A stretch of 20,154 bases of DNA, taken from positions 129,209-149,362 of the forward strand of contig NMRA01000627.1 of assembly GCA_002633005.1 (NCBI GenBank), given 5' to 3'. Within the stretch, counting starts at the first letter, position 1. Every line of letters begins with the position of its first letter. The position numbers were made by a program, and so were the translations under genes. The DNA is from Phoronis australis (taxonomy: Eukaryota > Phoronida > Phoronidae). Below, piece by piece: positions 8,777 to 18,470 of this stretch. The notes beneath the pieces are model-generated. The model did no database searches. It had not been told where the DNA came from and saw nothing but the letters and a program-made list of their open reading frames with translations.

Positions 8777-10385
8777 GCAAAGGGTGGTCATACAGCTAGC
8801 TGTGTATGACGAAACGTCAAAACACAGCTGTAGTGAACGTAGCCAGTGCCACCGTCTTTAGCTGGCCCAAGACCAGCAGTAAAGAGACAGTTCCTGTGGC
8901 TATACAGCTGGTGCTTTATCCGCCCAATCTCAAAACATTTTTAATGCTACCTACTCACAATTATCGGCTTTCCTTGCAGTTTTTTCAAACGGCTGTTTTC
9001 AAGGAAATTTGTGCAATATGAAACCTTATCACAATAGTTAAAACATGTACCTAGTGGGTTATAAAATAAATAGATAATAGAATAATCATCCTCTGTTCTG
9101 TTCATGTTTCCTGTACAAGAATTAGAAACCCAAAATTAATGAAATTTGTCGATAAAACACCTTCGAACTTCGACGTCTGTTTCTGCTTCCCCCTGATTAA
9201 CATCTCGATGGTCATTCTCATAAATTCTAAATCAATGCAATGGCATTCAAAGTAGGTCATTAGGTTAACTACATCTTTTCACAAATCTCGACATCAAGTT
9301 ACGGCAGTACGATATTCGACCATAGACTATAGATATCCATGATTCGACAAGGTGGTGTTGAGAGCAAGGTATATGTGTGGAAAATGTTGACATTTTTGCA
9401 TTTACTGACTTCTTTCATAAAATGGCTTTATCAGTTTTGGTTAGGAACTGGTATTCGTTGTAGAAATTATGGCTGTCACAAGGAAAGCCACCATCTCAAG
9501 ATGCTTGAGTGCAAAACCAGAGATGAATATAATTACATAATAGGTCTGGCTGCCAGCAGGGTCACCAGACAGCACTGGCATAACATGGGCATAAAATTTT
9601 AACATAAGGAACCTGTCAGAGTTAAAAGCTTCAATATGTCAATATGGCCACCAGTCTCTGTTAATTATGACAAATTCTTCAACAATTAGCTGATTTGGCT
9701 TGTGCAAAGTTCAGAATCACATTGATATAATTAAATATCTCAGTTATAATAATTTTCAGTACACAGGCCACAATAGAGTGATTGCATAACTGCAGTTAGA
9801 AAACCTTTTCAGCTTAGAATAGTGCTTGAACAGTACAACTACAAACACAGCTATGTGTTTATAGTTGTTTCTAGCTGGACTGTAGATCAGTGATCACCCT
9901 TATCTACTCTTTCTGACCTACAGTTGAAATGATAACCATCTCATGGTACATGGTGGCCATGAGTCCTATGGAAGCTTTGATATCATATCTAATTCGACTC
10001 TATAAAGAACAATGTGAAACCAGTTTTTATGTTGGGTGGTGGTCTAAAATCTGACGTTTTTTGTGATGGAGGAAAATTTAGAACACGTATGGCAGAACAG
10101 TGAAATATTGTTTTATCAAAATTTTCAACAAAAATAAACGGTAAGAAAACTTTACAGCATCAATTCCAAAATATTGTAGAATTATTTCAAGAACCACACA
10201 ATGAGATTCACATGTTTTTAGCAATACAGTTAGCTTTTGAAATTCGGGAAAATGAAGATTTTGGCAATTTTTTGTTCAAATTTTAGTAAATTTTACCATA
10301 AAATATGAAGAACAGACACCATCTCTCTGGCATGTCCTATGTGCAGTCCTTTTTATAAACATGTGCTTTATGGACCTAGTAGTCC
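8777..10385. other. No gene recognised
   Basis: Two plus-strand frames of 71 and 87 codons (8806-9021 and 9339-9602) start with ATG, but neither has splice signals, a domain or biased composition. Two small hairpins lie at 9837-9925. The stretch 10040-10310 is very AT-rich. Confidence 0.4.
9837..9925. repeat. Two adjacent short hairpins
   Basis: AACTACAAACACA (9837-9849) pairs with TGTGTTTATAGTT (9854-9866), 12 of 13 positions, over a 4-base loop. Then GACTGTAGATCAG (9878-9890) pairs with CTGACCTACAGTT (9913-9925), 11 of 13, over a 22-base loop. The stems are too short for a typical microRNA precursor. The pair may be remains of a foldback element. Confidence 0.45.
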
Positions 10386-10600
10386 TATTACCGTAAACAT
10401 TCGGGTTAACGCCCATGCTCACCTAACCTCCATCGCCTACTTTAGGTGGATTCTCGATTTAACTGCCTACTGCTCGGTTAACTACCCCTCTGCGATTTTT
10501 GAAGATTTCCAGTTAAGCGCCCGCCTCTTGGTTAAGCGCTCATCCCCGACCTTTGAAGATTGATGATTATGCGCCCAGTGCTAAGGAAATGCGCGATTAC
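10386..10600 (+). mobile_element. MITE-like element, left end
   Basis: The end reads TATTACCGTAAAC, ATTC, then GGGTTAACGCCCATGC, and is followed by degenerate units of about 55 bases built from TTAAGCGCC, GGTTAA and CGATTTTTGAAGAT boxes. The terminal 21 bases (10391-10411) match the reverse complement of 11642-11662 at 18 of 21 positions. A diverged copy of the same terminus, inverted, lies at 18855-18891. No transposase is seen. Such compact repeats are typical of non-autonomous DNA transposons. Confidence 0.6.
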
Positions 10601-10920
10601 CCATTATTAGATAAAAATCGATAACAAAGAATGCAACGACAGCGTCAGAGATGGTGGTTTGGCTATGTGAATTATGATACAAGTAACAAATTATTGTCAT
10701 GGGTCATAGGTTTGCTTCAAAATGTAATACCTTAAACGCTTTGTCACTTTATTTTCTTCCCATGTTCGCAAAACTAAGAACCCGACGGCTTCAATACCTA
10801 CAATTTCAGCGATGACGTCTGCTGCGCTAAGTTTCTGTATACAGTGCTCTACATAAAACGTATATTTGAAAAAATAAAGCCAGAGAAACATGACAGTGGT
10901 CTTGCCAACACTCCTAATTC
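10601..10920. other. Non-coding stretch between MITE ends
   Basis: No feature recognised. A 64-codon minus-strand frame at 10697-10891 is not supported by splice sites or composition. Confidence 0.35.
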
Positions 10921-10932
10921 GCTGTAGGTGGG

Positions 10933-11090
10933 AAACTCAGATTTTGAAGAATTCCCTTAACTTTGTGAATATTGTTTCCACCTACCTTTTTAGCCCTTCC
11001 GAATAATTTTGCTTCTTCATTGGCTAGTTTCAACTGGAACAAAATCCTTCCCATTCGAGTCTGAAATATCTACGACGTAGGCTGACTGAA
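10933..11090 (+). repeat. Dispersed repeat, copy B1
   Basis: Similar in the same orientation to 18943-19105. Shared blocks in order: GGGAAACTC, CCTTTTTAGCC, CCGAATAATTTT (versus CCGGAATGATTTT), TTTCAACTGGAACAA (versus CTTCAGCCGGAACAA) and GAGTCTGAAATATCTACG (versus GAGTCTAAACATTTTACG). Identity looks to be around 70 percent by eye. It lies immediately upstream of the promoter-like cluster at 11145-11275. Confidence 0.55.
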
Positions 11091-11144
11091 AATTTGCAGC
11101 ACTTGAATTAGTTTTTCAAACTTTAATAACAAATAATTTAAAAC

Positions 11145-11275
11145 TGCTGACTCAGCTGTGACCTATGCAGCACGTGAAGCTTTCACGCGCTCACTTTTGC
11201 ACTGTCACGTCAGTGAGAATAGTTGCAATCAAAGTGGAGCGCTATATAGTCACTGATCGTCTGCGCTCTACAGGT
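11145..11275 (+). promoter_or_regulatory. Compact TATA promoter with MARE and E-box
   Basis: In order: TGCTGACTCAGC (11145-11156), an almost perfect Maf/AP-1 element (MARE); CACGTG (11171-11176); GTCACGTCAGTG (about 11205-11215), which holds a CRE half site on the opposite strand; and TATATAG (11243-11249). A start about 25-30 bases beyond the TATA box would lie near 11273, about 70 bases before the ATG of the candidate exon at 11341. The order of upstream sites, TATA box, 5' leader, ATG and splice donor is coherent. The sites are visible; their use is inferred. Confidence 0.5.
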
Positions 11276-11340
11276 ACAGCTCTAACAAGACTGCAGGACG
11301 GCACAGGCTAATACTCAGCAATTTTGTAAATTTAACTGAA

Positions 11341-11478
11341 ATGATTAATCTGAGGGCAACAGAACCTTTGTTGGGTCTACCCGCTGTTATGACATTTTTA
11401 CCGTCATTTGGCGACATGTTGATAAAGTTCGGAAAAGTGCGACGCGTTCCAACTATGTGTGGGGACTGGGATCATGAG
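11341..11478 (+). CDS. Candidate first coding exon, plus strand
   Basis: An ATG at 11341 opens exactly 46 codons before the consensus donor GAG|GTAAGA. The peptide begins MINLRATEPLLGLPAVMTFL and continues PSFGDMLIKFGKVRRVPTMC, GDWDHE. The first 30 residues are hydrophobic with no charged run, so a membrane-targeting or organelle signal is possible, followed by a basic patch. The intron is phase 0. Upstream is a compact TATA promoter, the best support for a real gene in this window. The first intron would contain the right end of the MITE-like element. No downstream exon was identified within the window, and the protein is not recognised. Confidence 0.4.
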
Positions 11479-11518
11479 GTAAGATTAACTGCGGCATCCA
11501 CCCTGTTGTCTGTCGTAA

Positions 11519-11664
11519 TAAGCGCCCATGTTCGGTTAACCGCCCACCCGCGATTTCTTGAAATTTCACGTTTAAGCACCCATGTCTGGTTAACCACCCA
11601 CCCCCCCGATTTTTTGGGTTCGCCAATTTAACCGCCCAGGACGTTAACCCGAACGTTTACTATA
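11519..11664 (+). mobile_element. MITE-like element, right end with internal repeats
   Basis: Contains two units of about 56 bases (AAGCGCCCATGTTCGGTTAA, then a C-rich run and CGATTTCTTGAAATTT; and AAGCACCCATGTCTGGTTAA followed by a C-rich run and CGATTTTTT), then CCGCCCAGG and the inverted terminus CGTTAACCCGAACGTTTAC (from 11642). The internal units have the same direction as those at the left end, so only the outer 20 or so bases are inverted. A target-site duplication is not clear; TA on both sides is possible. Confidence 0.6.
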
Positions 11665-11669
11665 TATTA

Positions 11670-13250
11670 GTTATGGATGAGCGCACTGAATGATGCGCTA
11701 TTCCTAACAGTCGACAGGTAACTCTTTAGTATTGTCATGTCATGAAAGTGACGGTCGCTTGACCTAAATTCAACTTCTAGTATGCAAGACGGTATGAGTT
11801 GACTGCTGATTGGGTAAAATATAATTGCTATCATATACTGACAGTTAAAGACAATGGACAATTGACTTTTTTACTGATTATTTGAATAAGATTAAAAACC
11901 GGACAATCACCGCACAAATAAAAAAGTTCATGTTCAATTCAACATTTCGTCTTTTCATTGAATAAGCCAATGCACGAGAGTGATAATTTTGTGGCATGAT
12001 GGTCCCATAAACAAAGCTGCAGGTGAAGCATTGCCACATATGTCTAAGGTTCTCAGTGCAAACATTTGAGCCAAAAATGTTTGACTTTAGAACTGGAAAT
12101 GAATTATTTTAGGTGAAGGGGCCTTGGCCTTTTACAAAACACAGTAAAAATTACGCTTTTCCAGTGTTTTGGCGGTTTGCAAACAAACAATCCTTTGTGT
12201 GTTGGTATGATGACATAATTTTTTGAATTGTTTATTGACAATTATGTTTCGTTGTCATTGTAGATATTTCCAATGCTTATTAGCATCATATGATGAATCT
12301 TGACATGAGCACAATAATCCCATAATGGTTTTTGCTAGTTTCAACCTCTCAAAAACTCCCACAATTCAGCCTGCTCAAACAAAGTTAAACCTCTGCACAC
12401 AAAATGCCATAAGAATTATGGAGATCATACGAAAAATCAATATTGACATCATGACATTGATGGCCGTCATTGTTTAGCCAATCGACCACTTCCAGCAGTA
12501 GACCCTTGTGTATAGTAAGTGAATGCAGGTAACTTAGGCAACCCCTCTTCCGCCCTTACTTAACCACATGTGCATTCTCACTGAGAGAGTTATCTTTTGA
12601 ATATGGCATTTGTTCGCAACATGGCTGGGAAGTGAACTTCTGTTTTGTTTAAATTTCTCTACAAAAGTAATGAGAAACAATTGAGTCTGTTACAAGCACG
12701 GTTTACTGAGTTTAGATGTCGCAAAACAACACTTGCTGAAGTTTTTATAATTTGCAAAAAGTTAATCAGCCATTGAAACCTGTAAAATTGGCATTTTGTC
12801 TATTATTTTGTATGAACTAAGTAAGAGAATAACCATGTTGTATTTTCTAGGGTGATGAGTTTTTGATAATTATGGAAGGTCGTTGATGTCAGGATAACAG
12901 TTAGGATTTTGTCTTTGTGTGAAATCACTCTGGTTTTGAAGAACAAAGTTTTCTTTTCCCTTTGTGGCAATGATAACGCAGCTGCGAAAGTTCATTTAAG
13001 AGGCTTTGTGACATTGAAAACGTTGAACTGCCTTTGCAAGGCTGGGACGGTGTCGCTGCCACACTTTGCCAGCACTTGTGACTCGCTTCAATGCCTCCCC
13101 CCATCTGACATGTTGGAATAGCAACATGTTAGGGTTTTTGTATTTTTAGGTTGGAGGAGTAACTAGTTGATGTAATGTCCAATTTTGCCATTAATGGGTG
13201 TTTTGAAATTGTCATGCAAAGTCAGCTGTGAAAGTACCTGTTTGTGAATG
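11670..13250. other. No gene recognised
   Basis: Several short frames exist, the longest being 70 plus-strand codons at 12909-13121, none with good splice borders or recognisable motifs. The stretch would be intron if the gene starting at 11341 continues rightward. Confidence 0.4.
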
Positions 13251-13270
13251 TGCTCTTGGTCTATGTAACA

Positions 13271-13373
13271 GGGATCAAATGGGACCACCACACCAGAAAA
13301 TGGGACCGCCATACCTAAAGACATGACTGCCTCACCACAAAACCGAAACAGCCGGAGACTGAACATGACCGCT
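13271..13373 (+). repeat. Left arm of minisatellite-armed inverted repeat
   Basis: About five degenerate 21-base units: ATGGGACCACCACACCAGAAA, then a unit beginning ATGGGACCGCCATACC, one beginning ACATGACTGCCTCACC, one beginning ACCGAAACAGCCGGAG, and a partial ACATGACCGCT. The whole arm is the reverse complement of 13793-13896 with roughly 80 percent identity by eye. Confidence 0.75.
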
Positions 13374-13792
13374 GTATATTTAGTATACAGCTTTGCCGCA
13401 CCAAGGCTACTTTACCGGAGAACCAGAACGCATTTTTTGACAAATGTCAGATTGGCGGCAATGAGTTTCAATATATTCGAAAACTTTCGTAGTGGATCAA
13501 AATGTGCTCAAAAGTGTGCAGGCGGGGTTGGTTATTGATTAAATTTATGGATTTAAATGTTGAACTTCTTTCAGTTGTTTGTAAGTCACATACCGCAGCA
13601 AAGCCTAGTGGTAAAGCTCGAAAGTGCTGCATTTTAAAAAGCGAAGTGTCCTGTAGCGCACAAGATTTCAGTGGATTTATCAGTATAAGACCTGCATAAT
13701 AGCTCATTATATGATCTGTGTAGGCATACACTGTCAATTGACCGGTCTTAAAACGTAGCCTGGAGTTGTCATTGCGGTCAAGTTTCAATCCC
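13374..13792. other. Spacer between inverted repeat arms
   Basis: About 420 bases. It includes GTATATTTAGTATAC just inside the left arm. Open frames on both strands (for example 13468-13788 minus) have no recognised motif. No transposase, so the unit would be non-autonomous if mobile. Confidence 0.4.
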
Positions 13793-13945
13793 TGGTGGTC
13801 ATGTTCAATCCCTGGCGGTCCCGTTTTGTGGTGGGGCGGTCATGTTTTTAGGTGCGTCTGTCCCATTCTCTGGTGCTGCGGTCCCATTAGATCCCCGTAG
13901 GTCCTGTTTTGCGGTGTTTCGGTTCAATTTGGATGACTGGTCGTT
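13793..13945 (-). repeat. Right arm of minisatellite-armed inverted repeat
   Basis: Read on the minus strand, it holds seven or more units of 20-21 bases, including ATGGGACCGCAGCACCAG, ATGGGACAGACGCACC, ACATGACCGCCCCACC and ACGGGACCGCCAGGG. The part 13793-13896 mirrors the left arm. About two further units extend outward to roughly 13945 without a clear partner on the left, so the arms have expanded unequally. Confidence 0.7.
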
Positions 13946-13965
13946 ATGTTGTTTATCACCTTTAT

Positions 13966-13990
13966 CACCGGTGAGTCAGCGGTGAGTCAG
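13966..13990 (+). repeat. Direct repeat CGGTGAGTCAG
   Basis: The unit CGGTGAGTCAG occurs twice, adjacent. Each contains an AP-1-like TGAGTCA site, so it could be a small regulatory pair or simple slippage. Confidence 0.4.
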
Positions 13991-14303
13991 GAGTTAATCT
14001 TTGAGGATTTTGTGTTAAACACTGACCTAGTTGTTCTCTTTTATCACATTATCCCATCTTGCTACAGAAGTTCTCAAGTGGTGCTCTGAATAAATATGCC
14101 CTATTTTGGCTAAGATTGTCTTGTACTTGTTGATTTGTTGCCTTCAAGAGTATAACGACCCAGGGACAGGGGGTTAATACTTAAGGTCGCTGATAAGTGG
14201 CGTGTGATTACAATAGGTTAACAATGCTAGAGATGTGCTAAGGCTACAATAAATGAGGGAATCTTACCGCTAATTAAACAAAAGACTTAGGGACAAAAGG
14301 AAT

Positions 14304-14322
14304 ATGGCGGCTAGGGCGAATA
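14304..14322 (+). CDS. Possible very short first exon
   Basis: ATATGGCGGC around 14302 resembles the YY1-type ATGGCGGC start element found at many metazoan promoters. The frame reads MAARAN plus one base before a strong GTAAGC donor. Without a splice it ends after 17 codons. Nothing else supports a gene here, so this is recorded only as a possibility. Confidence 0.15.
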
Positions 14323-14329
14323 GTAAGCG

Positions 14330-15500
14330 CCATCTATATGTCATAATTCTCTAGATACTGATTGAAGGGGTATCCAATCCATGGCATGAGAATATGACCA
14401 ACCACATGCTCAGCTAAATAATATGCAAACAATAGTTGTATTTGTGGTTTAAAAGAAAGGAAATTAGGGCATAAAACATGACCTAGAATTTGCGCCATGT
14501 TTGAATGTTTGCTCAGGGAGAACCTGCAAGCTGTTAGTATGGCTCAGACCATCCCCAGGTATCGGGCCGGCCAACGAAGCTCAGATACGAGATTAAAAAT
14601 TAACTTGATGAATAATATGTACACTTATGTATCTGAACAACCCCGGGGGGGGGGTATTGTGGAATTGACGGTATAAATTTATTATTAAGTTGTGCTTTTC
14701 CAATTTTAACAAGATATCTGCATTTTATTGGTGGGACTAGATAGCCATGTAATTGTCTTTTTTAATGTACTAATGCTTTTCCACCTTGGGGATTGTACTT
14801 ACTTTTCCTCCTCAGGGAGTTTGCAGATGCTGCGCTCATTTAACTCAGGAAAACTTGTTTATTAATTGTTGATAGTTCATTTAGTCTGCACAGTGATGCA
14901 ACATGTTTATGGCATTCCTTGCAACACAATGTGAAACACTTTGCAAGCCTTGGTTGAAGAGACCAGCCCATGCTTCAAATGATGTTCAGGTGTTTATGAC
15001 AGCCTGTCACACCCAGCAGGAAGGCACATCTGCAAATCATCAGATTTGATGAGATTTCCCAGATGTCCAGGATTTTAGTGTGTTTGCTGCAGATGCTTAT
15101 CTCCCTAGAGCCAGGGGATCAGACTTAAAATCAGTTAATGCAACAAAATTGATCAAGACTTTACACTGGTTATACTGTAAGTATAGGGCATGAGAACTGG
15201 GAAAATTAGATTCCCAAAACATGGAAAGATGATTGATATGCGCCACTTTAAACTTTGTGAAATTTACTAAATATTCAATCCCCGTTAATTTGACCTGAAT
15301 TTACTGTCTGAGAGTATTTTAGTATGTTTCTTGTTGTCTCGCTAAAAATGATGTCGTTTTAAAAACTGCCTGGTCTTGAATAGAAATAATTAATCTTTAG
15401 TGATAAAATAAACTGATCATTGCTTAATTACATTGATCATTAAACAGGAGTTTCTGCAGCTTTTTGACTGCATATCAGTCCTTAGAATAGCCAATTTGCT
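14330..15500. other. Non-coding stretch
   Basis: No supported gene. There is a 10-base G run at 14645-14654 after CCCC. The part 14900-15130 is less AT-rich and less repetitive than its surroundings, but carries no open frame with splice borders. Confidence 0.4.
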
Positions 15501-15559
15501 TTGACCATATATGTTTGTCTGCCAAATGAAATGTCATGACCATGATCCTAATTTGTTTC

Positions 15560-15740
15560 TTCAATCTGGCATTTAATTAGTTGGATGCACTTCTAACTGC
15601 TAGAACCATCAGATTACCCAGCAGGAATGCCATCACATTCCTGAGTAATTGAAACTGAAATTGAATCCAATTGGTTAGTTGGGCACTGCCATTCCAGTGT
15701 TAGCTCCAATTAAGTAAAGAAACACAATTTGCATAGCCGG
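15560..15740. promoter_or_regulatory. Homeodomain/POU motif cluster
   Basis: TTAATTAG (15573-15580), CCAATTGG (15667-15674), CAATTAAG (15707-15714, an NK2-type core) and ATTTGCAT (15727-15734, a perfect POU octamer) occur within about 160 bases. This looks like a developmental enhancer, but AT-rich DNA yields homeodomain cores often. Only the octamer and its neighbours add weight. Confidence 0.3.
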
Positions 15741-15869
15741 CAATGAAGTTTAAATGAGCTGTTATTGCCGTATGCTATTTTTGGTTGCGAGAAGGACCGA
15801 TTGGCAGAGTTTGGTCTAGTATAAGCTGTTCTTAAAATATAGAACTCGTGAATTTTACATTCCAATCCT

Positions 15870-16578
15870 AGTACCTAACGAAGCTCATACATTAAATTAG
15901 TGCGTCAAAAACAATTTTCCAATGTATAATTGTATATATTGCTAAATCCTTATGTTATGGCCGTGCTTTTGGTATTTTTTTATTTTTAAGTGATCTTACT
16001 AACATCAAACAAGGGAAAACTGTCATTAAATTCTCTGAAAAGTAATGGTGCTCGCTGATACCAGCACCGTGATCTTTGTTCCTTCGTTCATTTCTCGTTT
16101 TCAGTTGAAGAATAGTAAATCCAAGGCTGCAAGCATGTATCCAAAAAGCCATCCAGTTGTATAGAAGTTTGAGCTGTAAAGCTAGAAATCACTTTTGAAA
16201 CTGATGCTTGTTCAGTCCGACATCAAACTTATACCATAGAAGAACGCCCGGTCCAAAAGTTTTTGTAACTCTTGCATTTGCCACACGTTCCGAACGCTTA
16301 AAGGATACACAATCAAATAAACATCATTTATTGCACCATTCTCCCACTTTTTCAACAAAGAAATCAGTCACTTAAGAATGCAACACTCGTGACACACTCT
16401 CATCAGCGTCTACGGATAAAGAGCCCATCACCACAAATCACCCATGGTCGCTCTTCTAGAAAGAAGTAAGAAAAAGCGCCCATGGGTGCTTTTACGGGAA
16501 CAAAAAGTGATTCAAAGAAATCCTTGTTTCCAAAAACGGCGCTCAGGGTACTTTTTGGGATCAAAAAGCGACTTAAGT
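15870..16578 (+). repeat. Dispersed repeat, copy A2
   Basis: Diverged direct copy of 4230-4905, with the same block order: GTGCGTCAAAAAC, GTATAATTG, GTGCTTTTGGTA, GCTCGCTGAT, TAGTAAATCCA, GCAAGCATGTATCCAAA, CATCAAACTTATACC, CATCACCACAAATC, CGCCCATGGGTGC and GGGAACAAAAAGTGATTC. Near its right end GGGAACAAAAAGTGATT is echoed by GGGATCAAAAAGCGACTT, suggesting an internal tandem repeat. Relative to A1 there are frame-changing indels around 16100-16130. Confidence 0.65.
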
Positions 16579-16579
16579 A

Positions 16580-17325
16580 TATCACTTTCACGTAAGTCGT
16601 TTATCAGTATTACGAATGTAAGATGAGTCTTTATGACAAGTGAAAATAGATCAATAGGATTCAGTTAGGATTTGAGTGCTCGTGTCAAGAATGGAGGGTA
16701 CTTCCTGTGAAGACAGCGGTGCTTATTTTAACTACACTAGTAGTATTCTTGTATCTTTCAGAATTGCAGAAACTTTGCAGGAAATGCACGGCAATGTTAC
16801 TTTAATGGAACTTAGAATCTCGGCAAATTTGTGCCCTCTGTAAAAAACTTTTGTAGTCAGAAAATGGCTGAAAAAATATTGGGAATATTTCAGCCTGTTT
16901 TGACATGGGAACAGCACTAGTATTTGTAGACTGATGCACTTAATGTTCCAAAATGGTGCCGCCAGTGTGAGAAAACCACCAATAGGCAATATCATTAGAC
17001 CCTCTTGTCTTCAATTTTGTTTATGCTTAATTAGTAAGTATGCTTAATTCCCCTCCCTCCCCGCCCCCAGCTCCTGGGTTGGAATTCCAGCCAATACGGG
17101 TTAGGACTGTGCCTCCAGTCAGCAGTTATGGATTTTAAAGTTCAAAGCTATTTAGTTATAGGTAATATGTATACATATGTGTTGACTGTTAATAAAGTTT
17201 GCTTATAAACCACATAAATTTCTTTTTATTTCATACCCCGTATTCTTCTATTATTCGTTTAAAACGCGCTCCCACTTCCTACAAAATTTAAAGAACAGAA
17301 GATTTTCAACTTCGGCTATTTTCGG
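16580..17325. other. No gene recognised
   Basis: A C-rich patch lies near 17050-17070 and AATAAA at 17191-17196 on the plus strand. An 87-codon minus-strand frame (16732-16995) has no supporting signal. Confidence 0.4.
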
Positions 17326-17328
17326 AAA

Positions 17329-17480
17329 CACGTCACATCAGGAACCAGGAACGTGACCGTGACCTACTATTCAGAGCGATTCAATAGTTTTCATTAGATT
17401 TCAGCCAATTAGATGTTACTTATTGAGTGATAAAAGTGCTCACAATTCCCGTTGGACTTAGTCACAACATGGCGACTGAT
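17329..17480 (+). promoter_or_regulatory. Promoter-like motif cluster
   Basis: ACGTCAC (near 17330), CCAAT (17405-17409) and ACAACATGGCGAC (17464-17476) occur in order. The last resembles the YY1 start-site element AANATGGCG. The ATG in it opens only five codons (MATDA), so any product would start elsewhere or this is an untranslated exon. Weak but coherent. Confidence 0.3.
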
Positions 17481-17669
17481 GCTTAACTGAAGGGCATGTT
17501 CAGTCGGCTATTTTATATGAGCTGCCGAGTCAGTCATTGTTCTATCTGGGTTGTTTAAAGTTTGGTAGTCATTTGCTTTTGTTTACGAGTCACGTTGTTA
17601 GCCTACTGCGTACCGGGATGTACTCATTATCGTCTCATGGACAACAGGGCTCGACGCTATTAAAATCAC

Positions 17670-17760
17670 CAGGTCGCATTTTGCGACCTAGCCAAAATCC
17701 CAGGTCGCATTTTCAAAATCCAGCTCGCATTGGTAAATGCCAGGTCGCAAAATTTTCCCG
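17670..17760 (+). repeat. AGGTCGCA motif array with perfect hairpin
   Basis: AGGTCGCA, TTT, TGCGACCT forms a perfect 8-bp stem (17671-17689). The same motif then recurs at 17701 (CAGGTCGCATTTT), 17721 (CAGCTCGCATT) and 17741 (CAGGTCGCAAAATTTT), the last three spaced exactly 20 bases apart. It is followed by CCCGCC. It may be the subterminal repeat region of a DNA transposon. Confidence 0.65.
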
Positions 17761-17831
17761 CCATTTTTACGCGCCAAAATATATTTTTTAGATCATCGAG
17801 AAAATGTTTAGATTATGCTCTTACCTGCAGT

Positions 17832-18218
17832 GTTAAATGCTCACAAATTTCGGATCTCAAAATTGACTTCATTCATGCAGGTACGGCCTTACTGTTCTTC
17901 ACGACTGCCATTGAAAGTCTCTAGAGCGCAAGCCAAGTTGCCGGCGTAAAAGTTGAATCAGTGCTCTCTAACTGACTTGTGCATTCGAGTAGCTAAATTT
18001 GCGAAGTGAAAAGGGAGAAAATGCCAGTTAAATGCTCACAAATTTCGGATCTCAAAATTGACTTCATTCATGCAGGTACGGCCTTACTGTTCTTCACGAC
18101 CGAAAGTCTCTAGAGCGCAAGCCAAGTTGCCGGCGTGAAAGTTGAATCAGTGCTCTCTAACTGACTTGTGCATTCGAGTAGCTAAATTTGCGAAGTGAAA
18201 AGGGAGAAAATGCCCGTT
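17832..18218 (+). repeat. 195-bp tandem duplication
   Basis: Two near-identical copies lie at 17832-18026 and 18027 to about 18218. The second lacks six bases in the block CGACTGCCATTGAAAG. Other differences are few. No N lies at the junction, so this could be a true tandem duplication, though two similar duplications just downstream are centred on Ns. Each copy contains TCTCTAGAGCGCAAGCC and GTGCTCTCTAACTGAC; no coding frame is preserved. Confidence 0.85.
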
Positions 18219-18470
18219 GAAAAAAGTATCTGGGATTTTGTTAGATCTGGTCTGCTACTGGCCGTCATCAAAGTCGTTAACGATTCAAACTAACTCGGGT
18301 AATCGCGAGTTTGCTCTTCAATACCTTCCAAGTACGAGAAAAAATAGGTCAGTCGCAAAACGACACGCACGTCACTAGTGTTAACTTTCTTTCCGAGGTA
18401 TAAAACAAAGCCGAGATTGGGTTTTTACATATTGTGAAAAGACGTTTTTGAAAACTGAAGTTGTGTAAAA

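Noticed and set aside
9837-9925. MicroRNA precursor
   Set aside because: Stems are only 13 bp with mismatches, shorter than a normal precursor stem of 20 or more.
13468-13788. 106-codon minus-strand ORF
   Set aside because: Sits between and partly within the inverted repeat arms, with no transposase or other motif.
14320-14335. CTCF-like GCGCCATCTA
   Set aside because: Only part of the CTCF consensus matches.
17050-17110. tRNA B-box-like GGTTGGAATTCC
   Set aside because: Does not match the GGTTCGANTCC consensus and no cloverleaf arms could be formed around it.
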